The notes under the pieces were generated by a model. It was not told where the DNA came from, made no database searches, and saw only the letters and a program-made list of their open reading frames with translations. Positions 48,730-60,192 of a DNA stretch of 64,000 nucleotides are shown one piece after another. A program made the position numbers and the translations under genes. The stretch is from Nectonema munidae (lineage: Eukaryota > Nematomorpha > Nectonematoida > Nectonematidae), in the NCBI GenBank assembly GCA_030549495.1, contig JAUIRK010000004.1, forward strand, positions 186,001 to 250,000, given 5' to 3'. Each line of letters starts with the position of its first letter. Within the stretch, counting starts at the first letter, position 1.

Positions 48730-49715
48730 AGCTATTGTCTTGTGAGCATATATACGAGCACGGCCTTATCGGCATTGTTATATGTTCTGGTTATGCTAAA
48801 TTACATCGTTACCAATTATATTTGGATAAAAATTACATTGTTTGAACCGTTTAATTTTAAACGCCATGTGGAGAAAAAATTTCGAAGAGATAAAGCAATA
48901 TTTTATTACATATGATTTTTTAGTAATAATCTTAATTTGTCTGACTAAGATCGCTTTGGGAGGTTCAACCTTTTATCGAAGAATTAAATAGAAGCTTCAT
49001 AAAATATGCTCCATGTTGTGAATATCTTAGTATTGGTAACGATGATTCCTTATTTTGGTAGCGCTCCAACAAAACAGTTCATAAAAGTAAATCCAATTCA
49101 TTTTGCTTACCGCCAATTGTCACCTTGTATTTCACCTAAAACTATAATATTCATAAAATAATATAGAAAATCAATAAAAATGTTAATTTATAGTTAATTA
49201 ACTATTTCATTAATAAAATTAGTTAATTTACAAGGTTGATATAGTAAATTTACTATACCATTACTAGAGCGAAAGTAGTAAAGATTACTATAAATATTAT
49301 TATTCTAAGGAAAATAAGGATTACTAGACATTTCAAGTAACCATAACTAGTTAATTTTATCAGGGCAATCAAATGTGGTTTACGCCTGAAAATGATATCT
49401 AAGAAAATATTGTTTAAAAAAATAAATACAAATTTTATACTAAATCAACCATGGTGATTTAAAATGGAAAGTGGTTATTCGCAATTAGTTTGCAAGATGA
49501 CTGAAAGTAGCAATCTATTTTGCGTTTTACTTATGAAAATTTTCTCCAAAAACATTTATCCATATTTTCAATAAAATATATTTTTTTTAGTAGATACATG
49601 GTCATCCGCTGGAACTTTACAAAAGTGGGTAAAAAATAAAAAATGAATTGGTATATCTCTTAGAAAAAGACATAAAACAAGAAATGAAATTTGAGAGTAT
49701 TAAAATTTTGATATC
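48730..49715. other. no gene; contains a copy of the 140-bp satellite-like repeat
   Basis: About 49370-49620 resembles the 25.3-26.0 kb satellite units (ttttctccaaaaacatttat). The rest is AT-rich and unassigned. Confidence 0.4.
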
Positions 49716-49721
49716 CTTTAT

Positions 49722-50206
49722 TTAGTAATAGGATAAGCTTCGCTCGAGACCTTGGATTCTAGGTCCCAATAATTAGGGTCCAGTTAAAGATCATAGGTAC
49801 CTTTAATCTGGGTCCTGTTAAAGATCATTGGTACCTCCATGATTTAAGGTCCTGTTAAAGATCATGGTAGCCCCGTGATTCTAGGTCCTGTTAAAGATCA
49901 TTGGTACCCCGGGGATTCTAGGTCATGTTAAAGATCATTCGTACCCCCGTGATTCTAGGTCCTGTAAAAGATCATTGGTACGTCAGTGATTCTAGGTCAT
50001 GTTAAAAATCATTGGTACCTCCGTGATTCTAGGTCCTGTTAAATATCATTGGTACTGTGATTCTAGGTCCTGTTAAAGGTCATTGGTACACCCATGATTC
50101 TATGTCCTGTTAAAGATCATTGGTACTGTGATTCTAGGTCCTGTCAAAGATCATTGGTACCCCCGTGATTCTAGGGCATGTTAAATCTTTTATGTTATAA
50201 TATAGA
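49722..50206 (-). mobile_element. Helitron with internal minisatellite
   Basis: The 5' terminus on the minus strand (ending at 50206) reads TCTATATTATAACATAAAAG after an A, matching the start of the Helitrons at 56.7 kb. On the other side, agcttcgctcgagacc (49736) matches the conserved 3' subterminal sequence, although the final CTAG is degraded. Between lie about 11 units of roughly 36 bp with gattctaggtcctgttaaag, then atcattggtac, the same repeat as at 30-31 kb. Confidence 0.7.
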
Positions 50207-50719
50207 TAAATAAGCAAGAGTATGTTGAAAAATCATTTAAAAACGAATCTACAGTTATATAAATTAACTATATAAGTTAAACATTGGTATTCTTGACTAC
50301 AATTAAAATTATGTTAGAAAAATTATCTATGGCTTCGAAAAAATTCAAATATTTATAATCAAAGTGGGATCGGGGTCAAATAACATGTTTTCCAGTTCTT
50401 ACAGACGGCTATGACTAGATCGCAATGTTGATTTAATTTTTGGAATCAGTTTTCGTAATTAGAAAACTCAAATTTGTTACTTTACACTGAATATTTCCTT
50501 CATAAACAATTATTCTCCTATGGGAGACATTTTGGCGATAAAAAAAGCACTAAAAATTTGAGGCACACCCCTTCTTTCAAATTTTATATAATTTTATACC
50601 TAAATCTATGACTGAGAAATGATAAAAAGAAATATGATCGCTAAATAACCATCCAAAAAACTAAAAAGGAAGTATTTAAAAATAATATTGTACATCTATA
50701 TATACGATTTTGACTTAAT

Positions 50720-52520
50720 TTCGTCCCTTTTCACTTTAAATTTAAATTCAAAAACAACGCATTTAAAACGAAGAATTTTAAAGTAAAAATAACAAAAGTA
50801 ACCCTAAAAGCATTTTATTGTCTCTATTTTTTAATATAGATGCTGCCAGAAATGAAAAACGCACACATTTTCCTTATTCTGTATCACAATTTACAAAATA
50901 GCCGAGTTTCGATATCAAAAACTGGAGAACCATCTTTAAATTTAAGAAATACACAAAAAAAGACACGATTTTCCAGCTTGATCTAACTTATGTGTTTTTT
51001 TACAACTCTAAAATTTATGAATTAGGTTTTTCTTTCTTTATTTTTAAGAATAAATTTTTAAACAATAGACAATTCTTTCAAGTGTTTTATTTCAATTTAA
51101 AGTATAGAATTATTTTAAGTGCTTATTTTTGAATCGGTAAAAAATATACAAAGCGTATCAAGAGGGTCTATTTTGTGTGATAGGACAAAAGGTAACTAAG
51201 GAAAAATCTTTATGAAAAGGAAGCATAATGACTTATCAGTTGAACGAATTTATTATTTGTTAAAAAATATAGAAATGATAAAAGAGATAACAAAAAATGC
51301 AATACACTTTTCATTCAATACTTCTTTCCACGAATTTAGTTTCAACAATTCCTACACTTATAAAATCTCTATATATGGGTAAGACTTTTTAATTGACAAG
51401 CCCCTTTTCTTATACGTGGAATGAAGTGTTAAAATTCATTATACCTTTTTTTACTTAACATATTTCTAGTAGAATTTATGATTGGCTTCGACAAACAACT
51501 TTGATCACAAAGATTAGAAATTTTTATATTTTTATATAAAACACTGATTAGACCTATTTTAGAGTATGGAAATGTTGTTGCATTTCCTTTTCACTCCTGT
51601 GATGCTGCAAATATTGAAAGAGTCCAGAGAACAATCACAAAAAAGATAGTAGGAATGAAAGATCTTATTTATACAGAAAGACTGAAAAAACTGAATTTGC
51701 CTTCAATGTTATACAGGTTTAGAAGAAATGATATGGTGACATCCTACAACATTGTAAAAGAAAAGTTTAACTTAACTTCCCAAGTTTTACCTGAATTTTC
51801 TGAAAGAGTTCAAAGATTTCATTCTTCCAAATTTAAAAAAAGACATTGCAAGAAGGTATTTTTGAAAAAATACTTTTCTCAACGAATGATAAATGATTGG
51901 AATTCTTTGCCTGATTTTGTTGTTGATGCTCCATCTTTGAACATCTTCAAGAACAGACTTGATGAGTTTTAGAAAAATAGAAGGTTTGAGCATGAAAGAA
52001 CGCGTTGATTTTCAAAAGTATGAAGCGAATACTTACTATAGGCTTTTTGCCTTTCTTTCTTTCGCTAATAAACTTATGTTATGTTATGTTAAGATAAAAA
52101 ATTATATTAAACTTTTTTAGAAGGTCGGTTAATTTTAATGCATAAAATTTAAAAACAAATTAAGTGATGTAATAACAGTAAATTTATTTAGTATTATGTA
52201 TTCATCAATTTTTCATATTCTCCATATTTATTTTTGAAATTTTGGGAAATTCAAGAGTTGAATGTAATCACATTTTCAGAGATTTACGTTAATGAATTCT
52301 AATTGTTTCGAATATATTAGCGAAATTTAAACGATTTGTCTCTAGAATTTTATATTTTCAATTCTTATAACTGGAAAAACTTCATAAACAAAGCAAATTA
52401 TTGCTGGCTTGCCTTTTCAAAGTTTTTTATCATGGCAAAAAGAAGGGCTTTTTCAATCGATTGAGTATCATGAATGTTTTCGTATTTATCACTACAAATC
52501 AAGATTATTCGTTTATATGT
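50720..52520. repeat. segmental duplication block A (copy 2)
   Basis: Counterpart of 11220-12490. It carries a LINE insertion at 51482-52090 and an extra segment of about 130 bp near 52200-52340 that copy 1 lacks. Confidence 0.7.
51482..52090 (+). mobile_element. 5'-truncated LINE (CR1/L2/jockey-like), 3' end of reverse transcriptase
   Basis: The frames read FLYKTLIRPILEYGNVV, then ANIERVQRTITKKIVGMKDL and the 105-residue segment at 51655-51972 with LKKLNLPSMLYRFRRNDMV and FSQRMINDWNSLPDFVVDAP. These are the thumb and C-terminal motifs of this LINE group. The copy ends in a short tail of tatgt repeats, as such elements do. Comparison with 12134-12196 shows that 63 bp of target were deleted on insertion, with no target duplication visible. 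Confidence 0.85.
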
Positions 52521-52999
52521 ATGTAGTATAGCATATACTTAGTGACAATCCTATCAATTTGTTATCGATTTTTTGCACCTTCATTTCATACAATAATATT
52601 TTGCAAAGCATGACCTTTTTAAGGTAGGTAAATTTATTTAATGCGTATTTTCTGACCCATTGAACTTATCACTCTTATAAATTAGTAGAATGTAAAATAT
52701 TCGCAAAACTTCATAGAAAATTATTAAGGGACTAAATGTCTGAGAGTCAAAATTTCAATAATTTCTTACACCTAAATTATAAAATTTAGTTTTTTGCTTA
52801 GCAACCCTTAGGCCTCATATTTGTCTTTAGCTAAATTTGTGTAATTGTAAACATTGTTTTCATCTTTCCCTTTCTCAAGAAGTAAGACTCTGAGTTAATA
52901 TATAAAAATGATAATTTATTATAATTATAACATTTTTTATAGCTCAATCAAAATAATAAAAACGCGAGAACGTAACTTTACACTGATTTCCAATTTCAA

Positions 53000-53520
53000 T
53001 AAGAACATAAAGAAGAAATGGGTAATTAGCGAGCGTGGTCGTGAAAATGTCGTAAGTATGATGTTAAATGCCAGGGAAAGATACTTTCTTCACATCCTAA
53101 TTTTGTATGTACCTGGCGCAACGCCTTTTGAATATTTAAAAACATTTTATGGACCTGTTTATTCTACTTTTAGCAAAGCATGGAACGTCTGTGGGTTGCC
53201 ACTATGACGGAATTTGATTCATGGTGAGCCAATTAATCCTTCTAAGTAGTGAAAACCTTTCGCTTGAAGACAATGGAAGATTAATTACGGTATGCGCCTC
53301 AGTTAAAAGCTGAACAGTCTGTACTTGAAATTTTTTAAGTATTCTTGAACAGTTTGGTAAGACACTTATTGATTGTGAACTTCCAGTTTTAAAAGAAGCA
53401 TTAATTGAAGATATTCCCAACATTCAACCAGTTAGAGAAGAACCTATTATTATTAGAACTATGCAAAATCCTGAGCAGATTCCAGATGTGGCTAGAATGG
53501 TTATATATTTAATTAATTCG
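53000..53520 (+). pseudogene. Helitron Rep/helicase protein fragment
   Basis: The frame near 53060-53200 reads ARERYFLHILILYVPGATPF followed by EYLKTFYGPVYSTFSKAWNV. This corresponds to the conserved stretch of Helitron helicases (G-E-R-Y-Y-L-R-x-L-L, G-x-T-S-F-E-x-L-R-T, Y-x-T-F-x-x-A). The continuation, to about 53460, is broken by stops. It is the only protein-coding Helitron remnant in the window and could be related to the source of the non-autonomous copies. Confidence 0.7.
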
Positions 53521-53524
53521 ACAC

Positions 53525-54320
53525 TACATCGACTTTTATATATTTAAGCCCGATGGATAAAATAATTTTCTTTCTTGACATAATAATGATTTTATTCATC
53601 TTATAAATAAGGATGTGACCAAATTTATACTCAATGCAACCTGAGATCTTGATCGCTAAAAGCTCATAAAATCTAAATTTATAAATTTTTATTTCTCATG
53701 AAATGTTTCAATAATAACCTTGTAGATCGGTTATATATTATAATATATTTAACGAAAAATAATTTATTCAACAATAAATTTTTTATAAAAATCCTTGTAA
53801 AATGACACAGTGAAAAAGATTACTGGGTGCTACTCTAACTAAACAAAGCACTTTTGGCCTTCTTGGTTTGATTTATTTTTCTTATTTTATCCTTCCCAAC
53901 GTTTAATAATAAAGACAGCTAAATAATAATTATCCCGTTCTTGATTAAATCATTCACAGTCCTTTTTTTTAATTAGAAAAAGTTTTCTACCTACTACTAT
54001 TACTGACTCATTCACACCAAAGGAAAAAATTTATCAAATTCGATTCACATTTATAATTTTTTTAAGAATAGCTATATCTTCACTTATTGGTATCTGTCGT
54101 AATTATGGTAACTTTAAATGTTTGAAAATTTTCAGCTCCCTTTTTTAATCAATTGATGATTAAAATATTAACTAATAGAAGAGCTACATATTTGCTTTTA
54201 AAACTATATAACACCTCAAAGGGCTAATATTTTGGCAATATAAATATACTTAATTAAACAAGTAACCATTGCATTTTCTTATGATTACGCGTTTTCATTT
54301 CAATGTGCCTTCAGTTCCCA
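53525..54320. other. no gene seen
   Basis: AT-rich non-coding DNA between the helicase relic and the inverted satellite block. Confidence 0.35.
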
Positions 54321-54329
54321 TACTTCTCT

Positions 54330-56715
54330 CATACTCATCATTTGTAATAATAAATAACGATTGTAAGAAAATATTTTGCAACTGATTTTTTGGAAAAAAC
54401 GGCTCACCAATTTGATTGACACTTTCACCCCATTTTTATACTGTAATATCCAAAAACGAATACAGAAATGAAAAACATGGACGATATTGTTTTAAAAAAA
54501 ATTTTAATATGAAGGAAATTTTTAGTGAAAATTGTATCCTCAATCAGAATTTTAATTTTGATTTTTAATTCGAGATTTTTTGAGAAAATTGATTTTTTTC
54601 AAAATTTGTTATTTTGTCGAAATGCAAAACGATTGATAATTCCACACATTCTTACACCCTAATTGCGAAAATTAATTCCTGAAATGAGCTCAGTAAAAAT
54701 TGAAAATATATTTATTTAAAATATGAAAGTATGATTATAAGATAATTTTCAGGCATACATCACTAATTCTATTTGCACTTTGAAACATTTTTTCAGAGTT
54801 ACTTAACCAAAAATGGCATTAAGTCGATTTTTGAAAAAAATTTCAGGCGAAACTAAAAAATTTGATTGATATTTTCCCATCCTAATTACGAAAACTGAGT
54901 CCAAAAATGAAGTCAGGACCGTGATCTAGTATAAAAAATATATTTTATTGAAAAATAAAAAATAATATTCTAGAAATAATTTTTAGTCTCCAACCACAAA
55001 TATTATTGACATTTTCATGCTCTAATTGAAAAAATGAGTCAAGAAATAAAATCATTATGTTTGATATGTTTTAAAAAAATATAGATTTTATTTAAAATAT
55101 AGATAAACGTTTTGGGGACATTCTCTTAGACATAAACCGCAAATTTAATTGACACTTTTAAACATTTCCAAATCCTAATTGCAAAAACTGAGTTGAGAAA
55201 TGAAATCAGAATGATTTCTTTGGTATAAAAAATATACTTTGTTTAAAATGTAATAAATATTTTTGGAGAAAACTTTAACACGAAAACCGCAATTACAATG
55301 GTAATGAAGCCCATGGAATATGCATCAATTTGATAGGATGCATGGTCGAAAAATGCAAAAGTTATAAGCAATATAAAAACTCATTTAGAATGTTGAAAAC
55401 TTGGATGATAACTATAACTCACGAAAAGATGTGATAAAATTTATGCACTGAATTGCGATATATATTTATGTTAACATAAAACACTCCTCCGCCTTTCAAA
55501 AAAATAAATAAATAGGGTGCTTTATGATACACACATGTTCATTGTTCACATATATATGTCGAACTATAAAAATGAACTATTATGTTATTTGACAATGGCC
55601 TGTGGTGCAACTTTTAAATATTTATTATGCTGTGAGATAGATAGCATTGGTGTGTGATTTCTTTATTGCACATTGTCGGTATAAATATAGCAAATACTCT
55701 TCGTTAAAAAAACAGTAAAATGCTATTTCTCAACTACTTATAATACAAGCAATTTATTCTGAAAGCCCAAAAAAAATGCTTTACTTTGGTATATCGCATG
55801 ATACATTAGGTTGAGAAATTCGAAAGTTATAAGCGTTTTAATATTTTACTAAAATTTCAGCCAGGAACACTACAAATAAACTAAGCGTACACTAGCCCGA
55901 TAAAATAAAACACACACGCGTGGTCAAAGATGTGGTGAAGCGTATGCTAGATAAGAAATCAATGCGTTCACAAAGGTGTAATGCAAATTGCAACATGTGT
56001 CTTTCTTCGCATAGTTATTCGTTAGAATTAATAATGTGATTTATTTTTCGCACTGTCGGTATAAATATAACGAATGCCCTTCGTTAAAAATCATAAAGGT
56101 GGTATCTAAAATGAATAAAAATTGTTTCGAAATAAAAGTCGACTACGATTCAACACAACTTTTAGATTCCATCGACACTTTTCACTTCAAAAAATCATTT
56201 AAAATGTATTAGAAAAACATTATACTGGTCTATACTACTGAATTTATTTTCGACAGTGTTCTTTAACACTTTAAAAAATTATAAGACTCATCACGTTAAT
56301 TATTATTATTGGTATTTTTTCGAACTAGATAAAAGTTGACTGATCTCACATAAAAGCAGATTTTGCAAAAGGAAAAACTTTTTATTTTTTAAACCTAGCC
56401 CTGTGTTAGGCACAAAGAGTACAGCTTTCCAATGACACCATTTTCAATAAAAAATTTTGCTTAAATCTTCACATTGTAAACAAAAAGTGGTCACTTTTTT
56501 TTTACTAAAATTGACACCAAATTTTTCGAAGTAAAGTTCAGTTATCAAAAAAATTAAAAAGTTTTTGCAAAAACATATTATTCTAGCGTATACAGCCAAC
56601 GATAAGCTTTCAAATGATATATATATATATCATGAGAAAGAAATATTGAAAAACAGTTTAATTTTTTCTTCAAAACAAAAAAGTAAAAATTTCCAAAAAA
56701 ATGTCATAATAGTAA
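54330..56715 (-). repeat. satellite-like block, inverted copy of 24.7-26.1 kb, with about 640 bp extra
   Basis: Units of about 140 bp recur at 54650, 54885, 55015 and 55180 (each with taattgcgaaaa- or taattgaaaaaa-like starts). The match to the 24.7-26.1 kb block breaks at 55855, where about 640 bp not found there intervene, and resumes at about 56490. Confidence 0.6.
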
Positions 56716-57155
56716 TCTATATTATAATAAGCTAGCGTGTGTGTGTGTGTGTGTCTGTGTGTCGCTGGAAGCATTCTGATTGGTTGAATTTATTTATATA
56801 TGTGTTTTGTGTGTGTTTTTATATGGTGTGATGAGTTTATATGCGTGTTTGTCGCTTGAAGCATTCTGATTGGTTGAAATTATTATATGTTCTGTGTGTA
56901 TTTTTATATGTGTGATGAGTTCATATATCTGTAGTGTGAGTGTCGCTTGAAGCATTCTGATTGGTTGAAATATCTTTTTTTTATATGGTGTAATAGAAAA
57001 ATACACAGAAAAGATACAATTATTCTAAAAACTGACCACCATACCATATAACACTATTAGCAACTCAAAATACACACTACCCAGAATCCTATGTTTCGAG
57101 CGCAGCGAGAAACACTGTTTCGAGCGAAGCGAGAAACGACCACGGGACCGGCTAG
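56716..57155 (+). mobile_element. Helitron, tandem unit 1
   Basis: Non-autonomous, 440 bp. It starts TCTATATTATAATAAGCTAG after an A and ends GGGACCGGCTAG. It has a GT-dinucleotide run, three copies of a 28-bp motif with gaagcattctgattggttga, and near the 3' end two copies of ttcgagcg(c/a)agcgagaaac. No coding capacity: the minus-strand 70-codon frame is present in every unit only because the units are copies. Confidence 0.9.
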
Positions 57156-57591
57156 TCTATATTATAATAAGCTAGCGTGTGTGTGTGTGTCTGTGTGTCG
57201 CTGGAAGCATTCTGATTGGTTGAATTTATTTATATATGTGTTTTGTGTGTGTTTTTATATGGTGTGATGAGTTTATATGCGTGTTTGTCGCTTGAAGCAT
57301 TCTGATTGGTTGAAATTATTATATGTTCTGTGTGTATTTTTATATGTGTGATGAGTTCATATATCTGTAGTGTGAGTGTCGCTTGAAGCATTCTGATTGG
57401 TTGAAATATCTTTTTTTTATATGGTGTAATAGAAAAATACACAGAAAAGATACAATTATTCTAAAAACTGACCACCATACCATATAACACTATTAGCAAC
57501 TCAAAATACACACTACCCAGAATCCTATGTTTCGAGCGCAGCGAGAAACACTGTTTCGAGCGAAGCGAGAAACGACCACGGGACCGGCTAG
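57156..57591 (+). mobile_element. Helitron, tandem unit 2
   Basis: 436 bp, joined head to tail to unit 1 with no base between CTAG and TCTA. It differs from unit 1 chiefly by a shorter GT run. Confidence 0.9.
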
Positions 57592-58027
57592 TCTATATTA
57601 TAATAAGCTAGCGTGTGTGTGTGTGTGTGTCTGTGTGTCGCTGGAAGCATTCTGATTGGTTGAATTTATTTATATATGTGTTTTGTGTGTGTTTTTATAT
57701 GGTGTGATGAGTTTATATGCGTGTTTGTCGCTTGAAGCATTCTGATTGGTTGAAATTATTATATGTTCTGTGTGTATTTTTATATGTGTGATGAGTTCAT
57801 ATATCTGTAGTGTGAGTGTCGCTTGAAGCATTCTGATTGGTTGAAATATCTTTTTTTTATATGGTGTAATAGAAAAATACACAGAAAAGATACAATTATT
57901 CTAAAAACTGACCACCATACCATATAACACTATTAGCAACTCAAAATACACACTACCCAGAATCCTATGTTTCGAGCGCAGCGAAAACACTGTTTCGAGC
58001 GAAGGAGAAACGACAGGGACCGGCTAG
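57592..58027 (+). mobile_element. Helitron, tandem unit 3
   Basis: 436 bp. It has small deletions in the 3' subterminal part (gcgaaaacac and gaaggagaaacgaca in place of the longer forms). Confidence 0.9.
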
Positions 58028-58466
58028 TCTATATTATAATAAGCTAGGTGTGTGTGTGTGTGTGTCTGTGTGTCGCTGGAAGCATTCTGATTGGTTGAAT
58101 TTATTTATATATGTGTTTTGTGTGTGTTTTTATATGGTGTGATGAGTTTATATGCGTGTTTGTCGCTTGAAGCATTCTGATTGGTTGAAATTATTATATG
58201 TTCTGTGTGTATTTTTATATGTGTGATGAGTTCATATATCTGTAGTGTGAGTGTCGCTTGAAGCATTCTGATTGGTTGAAATATCTTTTTTTTATATGGT
58301 GTAATAGAAAAATACACAGAAAAGATACAATTATTCTAAAAACTGACCACCATACCATATAACACTATTAGCAACTCAAAATACACACTACCCAGAATCC
58401 TATGTTTCGAGCGCAGCGAGAAACACTGTTTCGAGCGAAGCGAGAAACGACCACGGGACCGGCTAG
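58028..58466 (+). mobile_element. Helitron, tandem unit 4
   Basis: 439 bp. It ends CTAG before T at 58467, where the satellite-like block continues. Confidence 0.9.
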
Positions 58467-58650
58467 TATTATATATTACATAAACATTTCAACCAAACAT
58501 GTTGTTTTCATGAAATAAAACCGCAATTATAAAGTTAAGTGGTTTGAACTTTTATGTTGAATTTTTGAATGTTTTGTTTAATATGTATGCAAAATATTTT
58601 TTAAATGTTTTTTAGCATTTTACGATTTTATATTTTAATTTATATCAGAG
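58467..58650 (-). repeat. remainder of the inverted satellite-like block
   Basis: Matches the reverse complement of about 24830-25000 (atgaaataaaaccgcaatta against taactttaaaattgctgttttatttcat in inverted form). Confidence 0.6.
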
Positions 58651-58914
58651 GTCTGGCAAGGCCTTGTATCTAATATAATCACTAAGTTTTAGACATTATA
58701 ATATAAAATTTTTGTTAAAAAATGTAAATTTCATTTTGATTAACAGTTTTTGAATGAGGATATCATTCAACTATCGTTAAAATAGTATCAAAAGATGCTG
58801 CTAATGATTTTATGAAAAGTCACAAGGTTTGAAGGCATAATACACTTCAGCTAATCGTGTACAATAGAAGTTTTGGAAACAAATATATAAAAATAGAATG
58901 CTAGAAACAAATTT

Positions 58915-59088
58915 AAATATATATTATATTCATGACATGAAATGAATCAAACAAAAGTTGTATAATCATAGTTTTTCTGCTTAACTCAGTTGGACAACGT
59001 GATCTGGGCTTACAACACTACGACTACTAGAGAAGAATAAGTGCGTTTTATTTTAGAGGAGCGAGTGAAGCTACGTGATTCTTTCTCC
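58915..59088 (+). promoter_or_regulatory. conserved upstream segment of receptor gene 2
   Basis: Counterpart of 12600-12775, with gtgatctgggcttac and acgactactagag kept and a T-rich acceptor-like ttttag at 59051-59056. Function inferred from conservation only. Confidence 0.35.
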
Positions 59089-59907
59089 ATGTCTTCAGAT
59101 CTGGCATTGATTTGCGTGACCTCAATAAATATTTCGCTTTCTATCATCTCCGTTATCCTGTTCTTCGTTAAGATAAAAAAGAATGCACTAAGCTATCTCA
59201 TCTTTCTCATCATCTTGACGAATATGGCACGATCAATAACAGATCTTTTACTTTTGATTAGGAGCGACTTAAATGCCGGATCCATGCATGGTGTGATGTG
59301 CAGATTCCTACACTTCTTCAAATACAACGCCAGTATAACAGAAATATACACGCTGACTTTTTTGTGCGCTTTACAACTATACATCGTGATAAAGCTGCCA
59401 AACACTCAAAATTTCCTCAAATACAACATGGTAGCTTTATGCATCTCCTGTATCCTCATATTCTCCATTCTGATGCACTATGTTCAATTAGCTTTTGAGA
59501 CAAAAGACTCCCTAATCTGCAAATCTCCCCGCAGTCTCTTCTTCTTCAAAGTGAGAATGTTCATTTTGTGCACGCCCACCTTCGTAATGATCCTTATCAA
59601 TGCCTTGTGCATCTACTTCATCCAAAGACACATCAAAATGAAGAAGATAAATTCGATACGCGTATACAAGTTGAGGCGAGGCGTTTTCGTTAACATCTCT
59701 CTACTCATGTGCACTTTGTTCAACGTTCTTCCCTATTCCTCCATCTACCTCTTAAATATCCTGGATATCTCTGTTTCCAAGAACATTTCTCTCATCGCGA
59801 ATTTACTCTATCAAATAAGCCGTATAATCTACATACCGTTGTTGGTATCTCTGACTTTTATGAATGCACCTAAAGTCACTCCAAAGAGAAGCCGAGTTGT
59901 CCATTAA
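59089..59907 (+). CDS. seven-transmembrane receptor, rhodopsin-like (paralogue 2)
   Basis: Intronless, 272 residues, with seven hydrophobic helices at the same positions as the protein at 12776-13594. Asp52, Cys71, Cys144, FNVLPY (211-216) and YIPLL (248-252) are shared. Differences cluster in outer loop 2 and helix 5 (for example Leu to Lys and Pro to Leu near residues 145-150), which could alter ligand preference. The inner loops (QRHIKMKKINSI, YKLRRG) are almost unchanged. I use the ATG at 59089: the frame stays open upstream, but without another ATG, and the paralogue begins at the equivalent codon. The gene faces the 3' end of an intact RyR gene with 285 bp between the stop codons, so the RyR 3' untranslated region probably overlaps it. 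Its role is unknown; it is probably a plasma-membrane receptor. Confidence 0.82.
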   Translation: MSSDLALICVTSINISLSIISVILFFVKIKKNALSYLIFLIILTNMARSITDLLLLIRSDLNAGSMHGVMCRFLHFFKYNASITEIYTLTFLCALQLYIVIKLPNTQNFLKYNMVALCISCILIFSILMHYVQLAFETKDSLICKSPRSLFFFKVRMFILCTPTFVMILINALCIYFIQRHIKMKKINSIRVYKLRRGVFVNISLLMCTLFNVLPYSSIYLLNILDISVSKNISLIANLLYQISRIIYIPLLVSLTFMNAPKVTPKRSRVVH

Positions 59908-60192
59908 CACATTTTGGAATAAAAGAAAGAAAGCCAAAAATGAATCATTTTATTAATTTGCGCGAAAAAGTGAGCGTACAAATACTTAACAATAAAAAAG
60001 TTGCATATTAATAATAATAATGATAATACAACAATGATGAATACAAAAAATAAATGCCATTTTACGCTGAAAACGCAACTCGAAAACGAAACAACAATAA
60101 GAAAAGTAAAAAATGAAATAGCATGACATCTTGAACGCAAACGAACGAACCGAAGGAAAGCAGAAGAAGCCTACGCTCACACAACCTCGCCA

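Noticed and set aside
56794-58317. Four identical 70-codon minus-strand frames, which might suggest a multicopy peptide gene
   Set aside because: They recur only because the Helitron units are copies. The sequence is antisense to GT-rich repeats with no start context or domain.
59041-59088. An upstream GTG start adding 16 residues to receptor 2
   Set aside because: The paralogue has a stop in this stretch, and the ATG at the equivalent place in both genes is the natural start.
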